Below, one piece after another: positions 8,048-16,615 of a stretch of DNA of 64,000 bases (position 1 is its first letter; every line of letters starts with the position of its first letter). The DNA is taken from contig NZ_CP030287.1 in assembly GCF_003287935.1 (NCBI RefSeq), positions 7,820,869-7,884,868 of the forward strand, read 5' to 3'. Made by a program: the position numbers and the translations under genes. This DNA comes from Streptomyces sp. ICC1 (GTDB lineage: Bacteria; Actinomycetota; Actinomycetes; Streptomycetales; Streptomycetaceae). The notes under the pieces were generated by a model that was not told the DNA's origin, did no database searches, and saw nothing but the letters and a program-made list of their open reading frames with translations.

Positions 8048-9079
8048 ATGGCAATGCCACTGCGACAGACCATCAGGGTCGGGACGTATCTTCTCGAACA
8101 GAAGCTGCGCAAGCGTGAGAAGTTCCCGCTGATCGTCGAACTGGAACCCCTCTACGCCTGCAACCTCGCCTGTGAGGGGTGCGGCAAGATCCAGCACCCG
8201 GCCGGCGTGCTCAAGCAGCGCATGCCCGTGGCGCAGGCCGTCGGGGCCGTGCTCGAATCCGGCGCGCCGATGGTGTCCATCGCGGGCGGCGAGCCCTTGA
8301 TGCACCCGCAGATCGACGAGATCGTGCGCCAGTTGGTGGCGAAGCGGAAGTACGTCTTCCTCTGCACCAACGCGATGCTGCTCCGGAAGAAGATCGAGAA
8401 GTTCACGCCGTCCCCCTACTTCGCCTTCGCCGTGCACATCGACGGACTGCGCGAGCGCCACGACGAGTCGGTGGCGAAGGAGGGCGTCTTCGACGAGGCG
8501 GTCGCCGCCATCAAGGAGGCGAAGAGCCGCGGGTTCCGCGTGACGACGAACTCCACCTTCTTCAACACGGACACCCCGCAGACGATCATCGAGGTGCTCA
8601 ACTACCTCAATGACGACCTGCAGGTGGACGAGATGATGATCTCGCCCGCCTACGCCTACGAAAAGGCACCCGACCAGGAGCACTTCCTGGGCGTGGAACA
8701 GACCCGGGAACTCTTCAAGAAGGCCTTCTCGGGCGGCAACCGCAGGCGCTGGCGCCTCAACCACTCCCCGCTCTTCCTGGACTTCCTGGAAGGCAAGGTG
8801 GATTTCCCGTGCACCGCCTGGGCCATTCCGAACTACTCGCTCTTCGGCTGGCAGCGCCCCTGCTATCTGATGAGCGACGGATACGTGCCCTCGTACCGGG
8901 AGCTGATCAACGACACCGACTGGAGCAAGTACGGCCGCGGCAAGGACCCGCGCTGCGCGAACTGCATGGCGCACTGCGGGTACGAGCCCACCGCGGTCCT
9001 CGCCACCATGGGGTCGCTGAAGGAGTCGCTGCGCGCGGTCCGCGAGACCATGGGCGGGAACCGGGACAAGTCGGCATGA
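8048..9079 (+). CDS. hpnH: adenosylhopene synthase HpnH (radical SAM)
   Basis: HpnH adds the 5'-deoxyadenosyl radical from S-adenosylmethionine to diploptene, the first step of extended (bacteriohopanepolyol) hopanoids. The radical SAM CxxxCxxC motif is at residues 38, 42 and 45 (YACNLACEGCGKI), followed by SIAGGEPLMHP and the C-terminal YGRGKDPRCANCMAHCGYEP cysteine region. The length is 343 residues as in the family. ATG at 8048 is chosen for the AGGAGGTGA site 7-14 bases upstream. It overlaps hpnO by four bases (ATGA). With upstream hop genes missing here, its transcription source is unclear. Confidence 0.93.
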   Translation: MAMPLRQTIRVGTYLLEQKLRKREKFPLIVELEPLYACNLACEGCGKIQHPAGVLKQRMPVAQAVGAVLESGAPMVSIAGGEPLMHPQIDEIVRQLVAKRKYVFLCTNAMLLRKKIEKFTPSPYFAFAVHIDGLRERHDESVAKEGVFDEAVAAIKEAKSRGFRVTTNSTFFNTDTPQTIIEVLNYLNDDLQVDEMMISPAYAYEKAPDQEHFLGVEQTRELFKKAFSGGNRRRWRLNHSPLFLDFLEGKVDFPCTAWAIPNYSLFGWQRPCYLMSDGYVPSYRELINDTDWSKYGRGKDPRCANCMAHCGYEPTAVLATMGSLKESLRAVRETMGGNRDKSA

Positions 9080-10548
9080 GCGCGGGCCACGCGCGCCGGG
9101 CGGGGGAGGCGGCCGCGGCAGGCGGGGCGTCGGCCGCGGCGGGCGGATCGGGCGGGCGCGGCCGGGGCAAGGGCTTCGACCTCGGCGCCCTGCTGGCCGA
9201 ACGCGGCGCGGAGCGGTACGAGCTGCACGCCCGCCACCTCAACCACCAGCTGCCCCGGATGCTGCACACCATCGGCTTCGACAAGGTCTACGAGCGGGCC
9301 CAGGGGGCCCACTTCTGGGACGCCGAGGGCAACGACTACCTCGACATGCTGGCCGGGTTCGGGGTGATGGGCCTCGGCCGCCACCACCCGGTGGTCAAAC
9401 AGGCCCTGCACGACGTCCTGGACGCCCAGCTCGCCGACCTCACCCGCTTCGACTGCCAGCCGCTGCCCGGGCTGCTGGCGGAGAAGCTGCTCGCCCACAG
9501 CCCGCACCTGGACCGGGTCTTCTTCGGCAACAGCGGCACCGAGGCGGTGGAGACGGCCCTGAAGTTCGCCCGGTACGCCACCGGGCGGCCCAGGGTCCTC
9601 TACTGCGACCACGCCTTCCACGGGCTCACCACCGGCTCGCTGTCGGTCAACGGCGAAGCCGGCTTCCGGGACGGCTTCGCCCCGCTGCTCCCCGACACCG
9701 GGATCGCGCTCGGCGACCTGGCCGCCCTGGAGCGGGAGCTGAAGAAGGGCGACGTGGCGGCCTTCGTCGTCGAGCCGATCCAGGGCAAGGGGGTGCTCGC
9801 CGCCCCGCCCGGCTTCCTGGCTGCCGCGCAGGAGCTGCTGCACCGGCACAAGGCGCTGCTGATCGCGGACGAGGTGCAGACCGGCCTCGGACGGACCGGG
9901 GACTTCTACGCCTACCAGCACGAGGCCGGGGTGGAACCCGACCTGGTGTGCGTGGCCAAGGCCCTCTCGGGCGGCTACGTCCCGGTCGGCGCGACCCTGG
10001 GCAAGGACTGGATCTTCAAGAAGGTCTACTCGTCCATGGACCGGGTGCTCGTCCACTCCGCGAGCTTCGGTTCCAACGCGCAGGCGATGGCGGCCGGACT
10101 CGCGGTGCTCTGCGTCATGGAGGACGAGGGGGTGGTGGCCAACGCCCGCGCGATGGGCGACCTGCTGCGCGGCCGCCTCGCCGGGCTGGTCGACGAGTAC
10201 GAGCTGCTGCACGAGGTACGGGGACGCGGGCTGATGATCGGCATCGAGTTCGGCCGGCCGTCCTCGCTGGGGCTGCGGAGCCGGTGGACCATGCTGCAGG
10301 CGGCCCGCAAGGGGCTGTTCGCGCAGATGGTCGTGGTGCCGCTGCTGCAGAAGCACCGGATCCTCACGCAGGTCTCGGGCGACCACCTCGAAGTCATCAA
10401 GCTGATCCCGCCGCTGATCGTGGACGAGGCGGACGTCGACCGGTTCGTCGGCGCCTTCCGCGAGGTCATGGACGAGGCGCACGGTGGCGGCGCGCTGATG
10501 TGGGACTTCGGCAGGACGCTGGTCAAGCAGGCGGTCGCCAACCGCTGA
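9076..10548 (+). CDS. hpnO: hopanoid aminotransferase HpnO
   Basis: A class III PLP-dependent aminotransferase of 490 residues, thought to convert the ribose-derived side chain to the amine of aminobacteriohopanetriol. After a low-complexity Ala/Gly start, the fold begins around residue 40. The motifs FFGNSGTEAVETALKFARYA, LLIADEVQTGLGRTG and CVAKALSGGYVPVGA (the Lys after ...CVA is the PLP Schiff-base lysine) are all present. The start overlaps the hpnH stop (ATGA). In Streptomyces hop clusters ispG and dxs copies usually lie between hpnH and hpnO; they are absent here. A strong terminator follows. Confidence 0.9.
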   Translation: MSAGHARRAGEAAAAGGASAAAGGSGGRGRGKGFDLGALLAERGAERYELHARHLNHQLPRMLHTIGFDKVYERAQGAHFWDAEGNDYLDMLAGFGVMGLGRHHPVVKQALHDVLDAQLADLTRFDCQPLPGLLAEKLLAHSPHLDRVFFGNSGTEAVETALKFARYATGRPRVLYCDHAFHGLTTGSLSVNGEAGFRDGFAPLLPDTGIALGDLAALERELKKGDVAAFVVEPIQGKGVLAAPPGFLAAAQELLHRHKALLIADEVQTGLGRTGDFYAYQHEAGVEPDLVCVAKALSGGYVPVGATLGKDWIFKKVYSSMDRVLVHSASFGSNAQAMAAGLAVLCVMEDEGVVANARAMGDLLRGRLAGLVDEYELLHEVRGRGLMIGIEFGRPSSLGLRSRWTMLQAARKGLFAQMVVVPLLQKHRILTQVSGDHLEVIKLIPPLIVDEADVDRFVGAFREVMDEAHGGGALMWDFGRTLVKQAVANR

Positions 10549-10558
10549 GCGGACGGGC

Positions 10559-10598
10559 GGGGCGGGCCGCCGGGTCTTCGGACCCGGCGGCCCGCCCC
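10559..10598. terminator. 18-bp hairpin with TTCG loop
   Basis: A perfect 18-bp GC-rich stem (10559-10576 with 10581-10598) closes a TTCG tetraloop, 10 bases after hpnO. The convergent phosphatase gene ends at 10631, so it can serve both transcripts. Confidence 0.85.
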
Positions 10599-10630
10599 GC
10601 GCCGTGTGTGCCGTGTTGTGCCGCGCGAGG

Positions 10631-11437
10631 TCAGTCCAGCAGCCGGTCGCGCAGCCGGCCGAGGGTCTCGGGTGCGAGCCCGAGCCCCTCGCCGAGGTAG
10701 CGCTCCGCCCCGCCCCACTCCTCGTCGATCGTCTCGAAGGCCGCGGTCAGGTACGGGGCGCGGGCGTCGAAGAGCGGGGCGAGCAGCTCCGCCACCTCGG
10801 CGGTGCGGGGCTGGGCCGCCTCGCTGCCCCGGCGGACCCGGTAGCGGTTGTGCGGGGCGTTGGACTCCAGGTAGTCCGCGACGATCGCCTCGCGCCCGAC
10901 GCCCAGCGCGAGCAGGGTGACCGCGATCGACAGGCCGGCCCGGTCCTTGCCGGCCGCGCAGTGCATGAGGGCGGGGACGCTGTCCTCGGCGAGGGCGTGG
11001 ACGACCCGGCTGTGCTCGGCGGTGCGGGTCTTGATGATCGTGCGGTACGAACGGGACATCCGCGCGACGGCCTTGCCCTCACCCAGGATCTCGCGGAGCT
11101 GGGCGAGGTCCCCGTCGCGGACCATCGTCCAGAACTCCCGGCCGTCCGCCGGGTCAGACAGCGGGATGTTGATGTTCCGCACGCCGGGAAGCTCCACGTC
11201 CGGGCCCTCCAGCGCGTGGTCGGCGTCGTTGCGGAAGTCGAAGACGGTGTGCAGCCCGAGCGAAGCGAGGAACTGTGCATCGGTTTCGGTGGCATGCGCC
11301 AGATGTCCGCTTCGGAACAGTCGTCCCGTCTTGACCCTCCGTCCGTCCGTGGTCGGCAGCCCGCCCACGTCGCGGAAGTTGCGTACGCCGGCCAGGGTCG
11401 GCCCCGCGTGGGGGGTCTGGGATATCCGCTGGGTCAC
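10631..11437 (-). CDS. tyrosine/serine protein phosphatase, Y_phosphatase3 type
   Basis: A 268-residue soluble phosphatase of the PTP-like superfamily. The N-terminal LAGVRNFRDVGGLPTTDGRR signature and the P-loop HCAAGKDRAG (CX5R) identify the family; FRSGHL and DFRNDAD also match. GTG at 11437 is chosen because GGAGG lies 6 bases upstream; the frame is open further but unsupported. It stands alone, convergent with hpnO. The natural substrate is unknown. Confidence 0.88.
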   Translation of the reverse strand: MTQRISQTPHAGPTLAGVRNFRDVGGLPTTDGRRVKTGRLFRSGHLAHATETDAQFLASLGLHTVFDFRNDADHALEGPDVELPGVRNINIPLSDPADGREFWTMVRDGDLAQLREILGEGKAVARMSRSYRTIIKTRTAEHSRVVHALAEDSVPALMHCAAGKDRAGLSIAVTLLALGVGREAIVADYLESNAPHNRYRVRRGSEAAQPRTAEVAELLAPLFDARAPYLTAAFETIDEEWGGAERYLGEGLGLAPETLGRLRDRLLD

Positions 11438-11721
11438 AGGGGTCCTCCGTGTCGTCGTCGCTGGTGTCCGAATTACGCTACTTGTGGCCAACTTGCCATG
11501 GCGAGCGCCGAGATCGGACACGTCCCGTGAGCCAGATCATACGGTGACGGTGAGTGCCTGATCGCGAATGCCGAATTGCCTAGCCGGAGCGGTCGTTGAA
11601 GGTGCGGAATGGACGGAGGGTGACCAGAATTCCGGCGCACCGTCATCTTCAAGATTCTGTTGGGGAATTCAAGACTTGTTCCGTGCGGCCGGACTCGATT
11701 ACGTTCGCGATCGATCCGGAC

Positions 11722-11938
11722 GGACCGCCTAATCCTGCCGCCGACCGGAAACCGCATCCGACTATTCACGCGCGCGGCAGGAGCGGGGGAACCAGGTAAG
11801 CCGCTGTTCCGGATCTCCGTCGAGATCTTTACAACGGGACAGCTCGGGGTGAAGCCGTACATGTGCTGTTCGCCGGCACGTGGGCGGCCGGACATCTCCA
11901 GTCCGAACCCGACAGCTCACCTCGCAGGCGTCGGAGAG
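11722..11938 (+). ncRNA. ydaO/yuaA c-di-AMP riboswitch
   Basis: The leader contains the conserved blocks of actinobacterial ydaO elements in order: accgcctaatcctgccgccg, gcggcaggagcgggggaacc, cggggtgaagccgt and gaacccgacagctcacctcg followed by caggcgtcggagagga. It ends about 10 bases before the ATG of an M23 peptidase with LysM. In Streptomyces the same RNA controls cell-wall hydrolase genes, where c-di-AMP binding promotes termination and so lowers expression. Bases 11,438-11,721 upstream hold the promoter region and nothing else that I recognise. Confidence 0.92.
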
Positions 11939-11948
11939 GAAATTCGCC

Positions 11949-12941
11949 ATGCCTGGAACGGGTAAGCACCGCCGTCCGAAGTCCCGCTCGATATCCCGTG
12001 GTTTCGCCGCCGCCGGCACCGGTGGCGCGGCCCTCGCGCTTCCGCTGCTCGGGGCGGCCGGCGCCCACGCGGCCGGCGCCCCGGCCGCCGCACCCGCCAC
12101 CGCACCTGCCACCGCGCCGGCCTCGGCGCCGCAGGTCCCGGCCTCGCTCCAGGCCGCGCCCGCCACTGCGCAGGCCGCCCCCACCGTCTACACCGTGGTG
12201 CCCGGGGACCACCTCTCCAAGATCGCCGAGAGCCGGCACCTCAGCGGTGGCTGGGAGCAGCTCTACGCCGACAACCGGGCTGCCGTCGGGTCCGACCCGT
12301 CGCTGATCCACCCGGGCCTCAAGCTGACGCTCGGCGCGAAGGGCACGGCCGAGGCCGCTCCGAGCCGGGCGGCCGCTCCGGCCGCGCCGGCCGCGCCGGC
12401 CGAGCAGTCCGCCGACTCCTCCGAGTCCGCCGAAGACGCGTCCGGTTCCGGCGGCGCCGAGGCCCCGGCGGCGCCCGCACGCAAGGCGCCCGCACCCAAG
12501 GCCCCCGCCAAGCAGCAGCAGGCCGCCCCCGCTTCGGCCGGGTTCGTCTCCCCGGTCAGCGGCGGCGCCTCCACCGCGTACAAGGTCGCCGGGTCCATGT
12601 GGTCCAGCGGCTACCACACCGGCGTCGACTTCTCCGCGAGCACCGGCAGCACCGTGAAGGCGGTCGGGGCGGGCACCGTCGTCTCCGCCGGCTGGGGCGG
12701 CGCGTACGGCAACGAGGTCGTCATCCGGCACGCCGACGGCAAGTACAGCCAGTACGCGCACCTCTCCCAGCTCAACGTCTCGTCCGGCCAGAGCGTCAGC
12801 GCCGGGCAGACCGTCGGCCTCTCCGGCGCCACGGGCAACGTGACCGGCCCGCACCTCCACTTCGAGATCCGCACCGGTCCCTCGTACGGCTCGGACATCG
12901 ACCCGCTGGCCTACCTGCGGTCGAAGGGCGTCAGCATCTGA
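11949..12941 (+). CDS. secreted LysM-M23 peptidoglycan endopeptidase
   Basis: A 330-residue exported cell-wall hydrolase. It has a basic N-terminus and hydrophobic signal segment to about residue 41 (ending AHA), an Ala/Pro-rich linker, a LysM peptidoglycan-binding domain (80-128, YTVVPGDHLSKIAESRHLSG), a second low-complexity linker and a C-terminal M23 domain. The zinc ligands are visible at H223/D227 (HTGVDF) and HLH at 302-304 (PHLHFE). It cuts peptide cross-links in peptidoglycan outside the membrane, during growth or spore germination. The c-di-AMP riboswitch directly upstream is its regulator. Confidence 0.93.
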   Translation: MPGTGKHRRPKSRSISRGFAAAGTGGAALALPLLGAAGAHAAGAPAAAPATAPATAPASAPQVPASLQAAPATAQAAPTVYTVVPGDHLSKIAESRHLSGGWEQLYADNRAAVGSDPSLIHPGLKLTLGAKGTAEAAPSRAAAPAAPAAPAEQSADSSESAEDASGSGGAEAPAAPARKAPAPKAPAKQQQAAPASAGFVSPVSGGASTAYKVAGSMWSSGYHTGVDFSASTGSTVKAVGAGTVVSAGWGGAYGNEVVIRHADGKYSQYAHLSQLNVSSGQSVSAGQTVGLSGATGNVTGPHLHFEIRTGPSYGSDIDPLAYLRSKGVSI

Positions 12942-13023
12942 CTCCGTCCGGCGCCGCGACCCGGTGGGCCTTCCCGGTCGCAGCACTAGACTGCCCGTCC
13001 GCTCACGGGACGGGGTGCACGGC

Positions 13024-14175
13024 ATGGCGGTCACGGCAAGGGAGCTCAACCGCTCCACCCTCGCACGGCAGTTGCTGCTCGGGCGCGAGGCGCTCGGTGT
13101 CACCGACGGGGTCCGGCGGGTGGTCGCGCTGCAGGCGCAGCAGGCCGCCTCGCCGTACCTCGCGCTGTGGAACCGGCTCGCGGACTTCGATCCGGCCGCT
13201 CTCGACGCCGCGTTCACCGGCCGCGAGATCGTCAAGTCGACCCTGATGCGGATCACCCTGCACGCCGTGCACGCCGACGACTTCCCCGCCTTCCGCGAGG
13301 CGGTGCAGCCGGGGGTGCGGGCGGCGCGGCTGGGCAGCCGGTTCACGGCGTCGGGGCTGAGTGCCGAGGACGCCGACGAGCTGGTGCCGCGGCTGCTGGC
13401 CTTCGCCGACCGGCCCCGTACGGCCGCGGAGTGCGAGCGGTGGCTGGAACAGCGGCTGGGCGAGCCGCCGCAGCCCGGAGCCTGGTGGGGACTTCGGCAG
13501 TACGCGCCGCTGCTGCACGCGCCCACCGCGCACCCGTGGTCCTTCGGCGAGCGGCCGTCGTACGTCGCGTCCCGGTACGGGACGACGCGGGCGGTCCCCG
13601 CCGATCCCGAGGCCTCCGCGCAGTCCCTGCGGGCGCTCGTCGTGCGCTACCTGGAGGGCTTCGGGCCCGCCTCGGTGGCGGACGTGGCGCAGTTCGCGCT
13701 GGTCCAGCGGGGCAGGGTCAGGCAGGCGCTGCGGGAAGCCGAGCTCTCCCACGGCCTGCGGCGGCTGGAGGGGCCGGGCGGCGAGGAGCTCTTCGACGTC
13801 CCCGGCGCGCCGCTGCCGGACGGGGACACGCCGGCGCCGCCCCGGCTGATGGCCATGTGGGACAGCATCCTGCTCGCGTACTCCGACCGGGGCCGGGTCA
13901 TCCCGCCGCAGTACCGGAGCCTCGTCACCCGGGTGAACGGGGACACGCTGGCGACCCTGCTGGTCGACGGGTACGTGGCCGGGGTGTGGCGCCCGGCGCC
14001 CGGGGGAGTGGAGGTCACCGCCTTCCACCCGCTGCCGGAGGAGGTCTGGGAGGCGCTCGCGGCCGAGGCCCGGTCGCTGACGGCCTTCCTCGCCGACCGG
14101 GATCCGGAGGTCTACCGGCGGTACGGCCACTGGTGGAGCAAGCTGCCGAGCGCCGGAACCCGGCTGCTCGTCTGA
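13024..14175 (+). CDS. AlkZ/YcaQ-like winged-helix protein (HTH_42)
   Basis: A 383-residue protein of the HTH_42 family, related to AlkZ DNA glycosylases. Starts RELNRSTLARQLLLGR; the VVALQAQQAASPYLALWNRL segment carries the Gln-rich element typical of the group, and FGPASVADVAQF is a winged-helix motif. ATG at 13024 fits the family start. Actinobacterial members include self-resistance glycosylases for DNA-alkylating antibiotics, but no biosynthetic genes are nearby, so a housekeeping repair or unknown role is more likely. It stands alone and ends in a strong hairpin. Confidence 0.82.
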   Translation: MAVTARELNRSTLARQLLLGREALGVTDGVRRVVALQAQQAASPYLALWNRLADFDPAALDAAFTGREIVKSTLMRITLHAVHADDFPAFREAVQPGVRAARLGSRFTASGLSAEDADELVPRLLAFADRPRTAAECERWLEQRLGEPPQPGAWWGLRQYAPLLHAPTAHPWSFGERPSYVASRYGTTRAVPADPEASAQSLRALVVRYLEGFGPASVADVAQFALVQRGRVRQALREAELSHGLRRLEGPGGEELFDVPGAPLPDGDTPAPPRLMAMWDSILLAYSDRGRVIPPQYRSLVTRVNGDTLATLLVDGYVAGVWRPAPGGVEVTAFHPLPEEVWEALAAEARSLTAFLADRDPEVYRRYGHWWSKLPSAGTRLLV

Positions 14176-14176
14176 C

Positions 14177-14219
14177 GCCGGCGGGGCCGGGACCGGAGGG
14201 GGGTCCCGGTCCCGCCGGC
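14177..14219. terminator. 18-bp hairpin after the AlkZ-like gene
   Basis: An 18-bp stem (14177-14194 with 14202-14219) with one G-U pair and a 7-base loop begins 2 bases after the stop codon at 14175. Confidence 0.82.
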
Positions 14220-14321
14220 ACCGTTCTCCTATTCCCCACCTGACGGGTGGTGAAGATCACGGTCCGTAAGACCGTGGCTACGGTCGCGTAGGTGGCGGGT
14301 CGGGGTGAAGGATGTGGTCCC

Positions 14322-15107
14322 GTGGCAGCGACGACGACGACACTCAAGACCATCGGCTCGTACGCGGCGATCGGGGACAGCTTCACCGAGGGCATCGGGG
14401 ACCCGGGACCCGGGGAAACGTTTCTCGGCTGGGCGGACCGGCTGGCCGTACTCCTGGCCGATCAGCGCGACGAGCACGACTTCCGGTACGCGAACCTGGC
14501 CGTGCGCGGCCGCCTCCTGGACCAGATCGTGGCCGAGCAGGTCCCCCGGGCCAAGGAGCTCGAACCGGACCTGGTCACCTTCTGCGCGGGCGGCAACGAC
14601 ATCATCCGGCCCGGCAGCGACCCGGACGACGTGGCCGAGCGGTACGAGGCCGCCGTGCGCGACCTCACCCGCTCGGTGGGCCGGGTCATGATCACCACGG
14701 GCTTCGACACGCGGGACGTGCCGGTCCTCAAGCACATCCGGGGCAAGATCGCGACCTTCAGCGCGCACGTCCACTCCATCGCCGACCGGTACGACTGCCC
14801 GGTGCTCGACCTCTGGTCGCTGAAGTCCGTACAGGACCGGCGGGCCTGGGACGCCGACCGGCTGCACCTGTCGCCCGAGGGGCACACGCGCGTCGCGCTG
14901 CGGGCCGCGCAGGTGCTCGGCATGGAGGTGCCCGCCGACCCCGACCAGCCGTGGCCGCCGCTGCGGCCGCGCGGATCGGTGGACGTGACCCGGGACAACA
15001 TCCAGTGGGCGCGCGAGTACCTGGTGCCGTGGATCGGACGGCGGCTGCGCGGGGAGTCCTCCGGCGACCACGTCGAGGCGAAGCGGCCGGACCTGCTGCC
15101 GCTGTAG
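14322..15107 (+). CDS. SGNH/GDSL hydrolase
   Basis: A 261-residue cytoplasmic-looking SGNH-fold esterase with block I GDSFTEG (Ser nucleophile), block III CAGGNDI and block V DRLHLSPEGH (Asp/His). GTG at 14322 is used because GAAGGA lies about 9 bases upstream. No signal peptide is present, so it probably acts inside the cell on an unknown acyl ester. The whole 3' two thirds is antisense to the extended tail of the convergent TerC gene. Confidence 0.88.
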   Translation: MAATTTTLKTIGSYAAIGDSFTEGIGDPGPGETFLGWADRLAVLLADQRDEHDFRYANLAVRGRLLDQIVAEQVPRAKELEPDLVTFCAGGNDIIRPGSDPDDVAERYEAAVRDLTRSVGRVMITTGFDTRDVPVLKHIRGKIATFSAHVHSIADRYDCPVLDLWSLKSVQDRRAWDADRLHLSPEGHTRVALRAAQVLGMEVPADPDQPWPPLRPRGSVDVTRDNIQWAREYLVPWIGRRLRGESSGDHVEAKRPDLLPL

Positions 15108-16072
15108 GACCCGGCCGGACCCGGCCGTACGGGGGGGGTTGGGGCGGGCCGGCGCATGCTGAGTACGACGGAGCCGGTCAGGACGGTGACGATGACGGCC
15201 AGGCTGACCGGTGAGGGGATCTCCGGGATGCTGGGGCTGATCAATTTATGGGATGCCTGGAGGATGAGCTTGACGCCGATGAAGGCGAGGATGATCGCGA
15301 GACCCCTGTTCAGGTAGTGGAACCGGTCCAGGAGGCCGGCGAGCATGAAGTAGAGGGCCCGCAGGCCGAGGATCGCGAACGCGTTGCTGGTGTAGACGAT
15401 GAACGCGTCGTCGCTGACCGCGAGGACGGCGGGAACGCTGTCCACGGCGAAGATCAGGTCGGCGGCCTCGATCGCGGCGACCACCGCGAGGAGCGGGGTG
15501 GCCATGCGCGTGCCGGCTTCCTTGACGAAGAATTTCGCTCCGGCGTATTCGTCTCGGACGGGGATGATCTTGCGGAGCATCCGCACGGCGAAGCTCTTGC
15601 CCGGGTCGAAGCTGTCCTGCTCGTCCTTGAGGAGCTTGTAGGTGCTGTAGAAGAGGACTGCGGCGAAGGCGAAGAGCACCGCGGTAAAGCGGCTGACCAC
15701 GGCGACGCCGAGGGAGAGGAAGACCCCGCGGAAGACGAGGGCGCCGATGACGCCGAAGAACAGCACGCGGTGCTGGTAGGCGCGGGGGACCTTGAAGTAG
15801 GCGAAGATCACGGCGAAGACGAAGAGGTTGTCGACCGACAGGCTCTTCTCCAGCAGCCAGGCCGTCGTGTACTCCGTGCCCGCCGTCGTGCCGAGGACGA
15901 GGAAGACGACCGCGCCGAAGATCAGGGCGAGGCTCACCCACAGGCCGCTCCATGCGGCGGCCTCCTTGAACCCGATGACGTGCGCGGTGCGGTGGGCCAG
16001 CAAATCGACCGCCAGCGACACCACCACTGTCGCGGCGAACGCCCCCCACAGCCAGAGCGGGACATCAAGCAC
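14462..16072 (-). CDS. TerC/Alx-family membrane protein with an antisense tail
   Basis: The first about 306 residues are a normal TerC/Alx integral membrane protein with seven to nine hydrophobic helices and the conserved acidic motifs LSVDNLFVF and FAVDSVPA, a family linked to metal ion efflux (manganese) and tellurite resistance. GTG at 16072 is preferred because GAGGG lies 8 bases upstream. Family members stop soon after the last helix (VIVTVLTGSVVLS), but here no stop occurs and about 230 basic, low-complexity residues follow, encoded opposite the SGNH gene. The tail is probably not meaningful. A lost stop codon, or a miscounted C8 run near 15131-15138, is likely. Confidence 0.8.
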   Translation of the reverse strand: MLDVPLWLWGAFAATVVVSLAVDLLAHRTAHVIGFKEAAAWSGLWVSLALIFGAVVFLVLGTTAGTEYTTAWLLEKSLSVDNLFVFAVIFAYFKVPRAYQHRVLFFGVIGALVFRGVFLSLGVAVVSRFTAVLFAFAAVLFYSTYKLLKDEQDSFDPGKSFAVRMLRKIIPVRDEYAGAKFFVKEAGTRMATPLLAVVAAIEAADLIFAVDSVPAVLAVSDDAFIVYTSNAFAILGLRALYFMLAGLLDRFHYLNRGLAIILAFIGVKLILQASHKLISPSIPEIPSPVSLAVIVTVLTGSVVLSMRRPAPTPPVRPGPAGSYSGSRSGRFASTWSPEDSPRSRRPIHGTRYSRAHWMLSRVTSTDPRGRSGGHGWSGSAGTSMPSTCAARSATRVCPSGDRCSRSASQARRSCTDFSDQRSSTGQSYRSAMEWTCALKVAILPRMCLRTGTSRVSKPVVIMTRPTERVRSRTAASYRSATSSGSLPGRMMSLPPAQKVTRSGSSSLARGTCSATIWSRRRPRTARFAYRKSCSSR

Positions 16073-16087
16073 GTCGGGAACCCTCAC

Positions 16088-16615
16088 GATGGCCCGCGCG
16101 GAGTACGCCGGCCCCTATACGCGAGTGTGCGGCATTTCGCCCCCTGACGCACGGCCGAGCGGTCTGTGAGCCGCAGGTCCCGCACCGGCCCGCCGGGGCA
16201 TGGCCCGGGCCGATCGCTGAGGCCAGGCGGCTCGCCGAGAACGTGCGCAACGAGCGTTCTCATGGGGCGGGAGACCGGTCGCACCGCCCTGCGCGGGAAC
16301 CTCCCCCTGCTCGTCAGCGGGGACCTGTCCACCGAACCTCCGATGCCTGTGTCCATCCGCATCACCCCCGGGCCGGGAACGCCCCGCTGCGCCGCCGTGA
16401 TCGACGGTATGGAGATCCTGATGTCCCCACGCTCCTCCTGAACCGGGAGGGCGTGACTCGGTACACCGGGTGCGGGCCGCGGGCCACGGGCTCCGATGGT
16501 CAGGATGACGATGATGCAGGTGCTCGCTGTCTCGCTGATACCGGGCAGGGGTTCCTTCCCTCCGGAAGACAGCGGCGCAGCGGTCCGTCACCGTGGCCGG
16601 CGCTGCCGGGTGTGG
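16088..16615. other. gap between TerC and TerD-like genes
   Basis: I see no supported gene here. A 32-codon frame at 16343-16441 (MPVSIRITPGPGTPRCAAVI...) has no ribosome-binding site. The promoter of the leftward TerC gene should lie near 16090-16150. Coding traces on either side suggest this stretch is part of a decayed Ter region. Confidence 0.3.

Noticed and set aside
13024..14175. Antibiotic self-resistance DNA glycosylase
   Set aside because: The AlkZ-like protein has no biosynthetic genes near it, so a resistance role is not supported.
16343..16441. A 32-codon frame (MPVSIRITPGPG...)
   Set aside because: No ribosome-binding site and no sign of conservation; too short to support.
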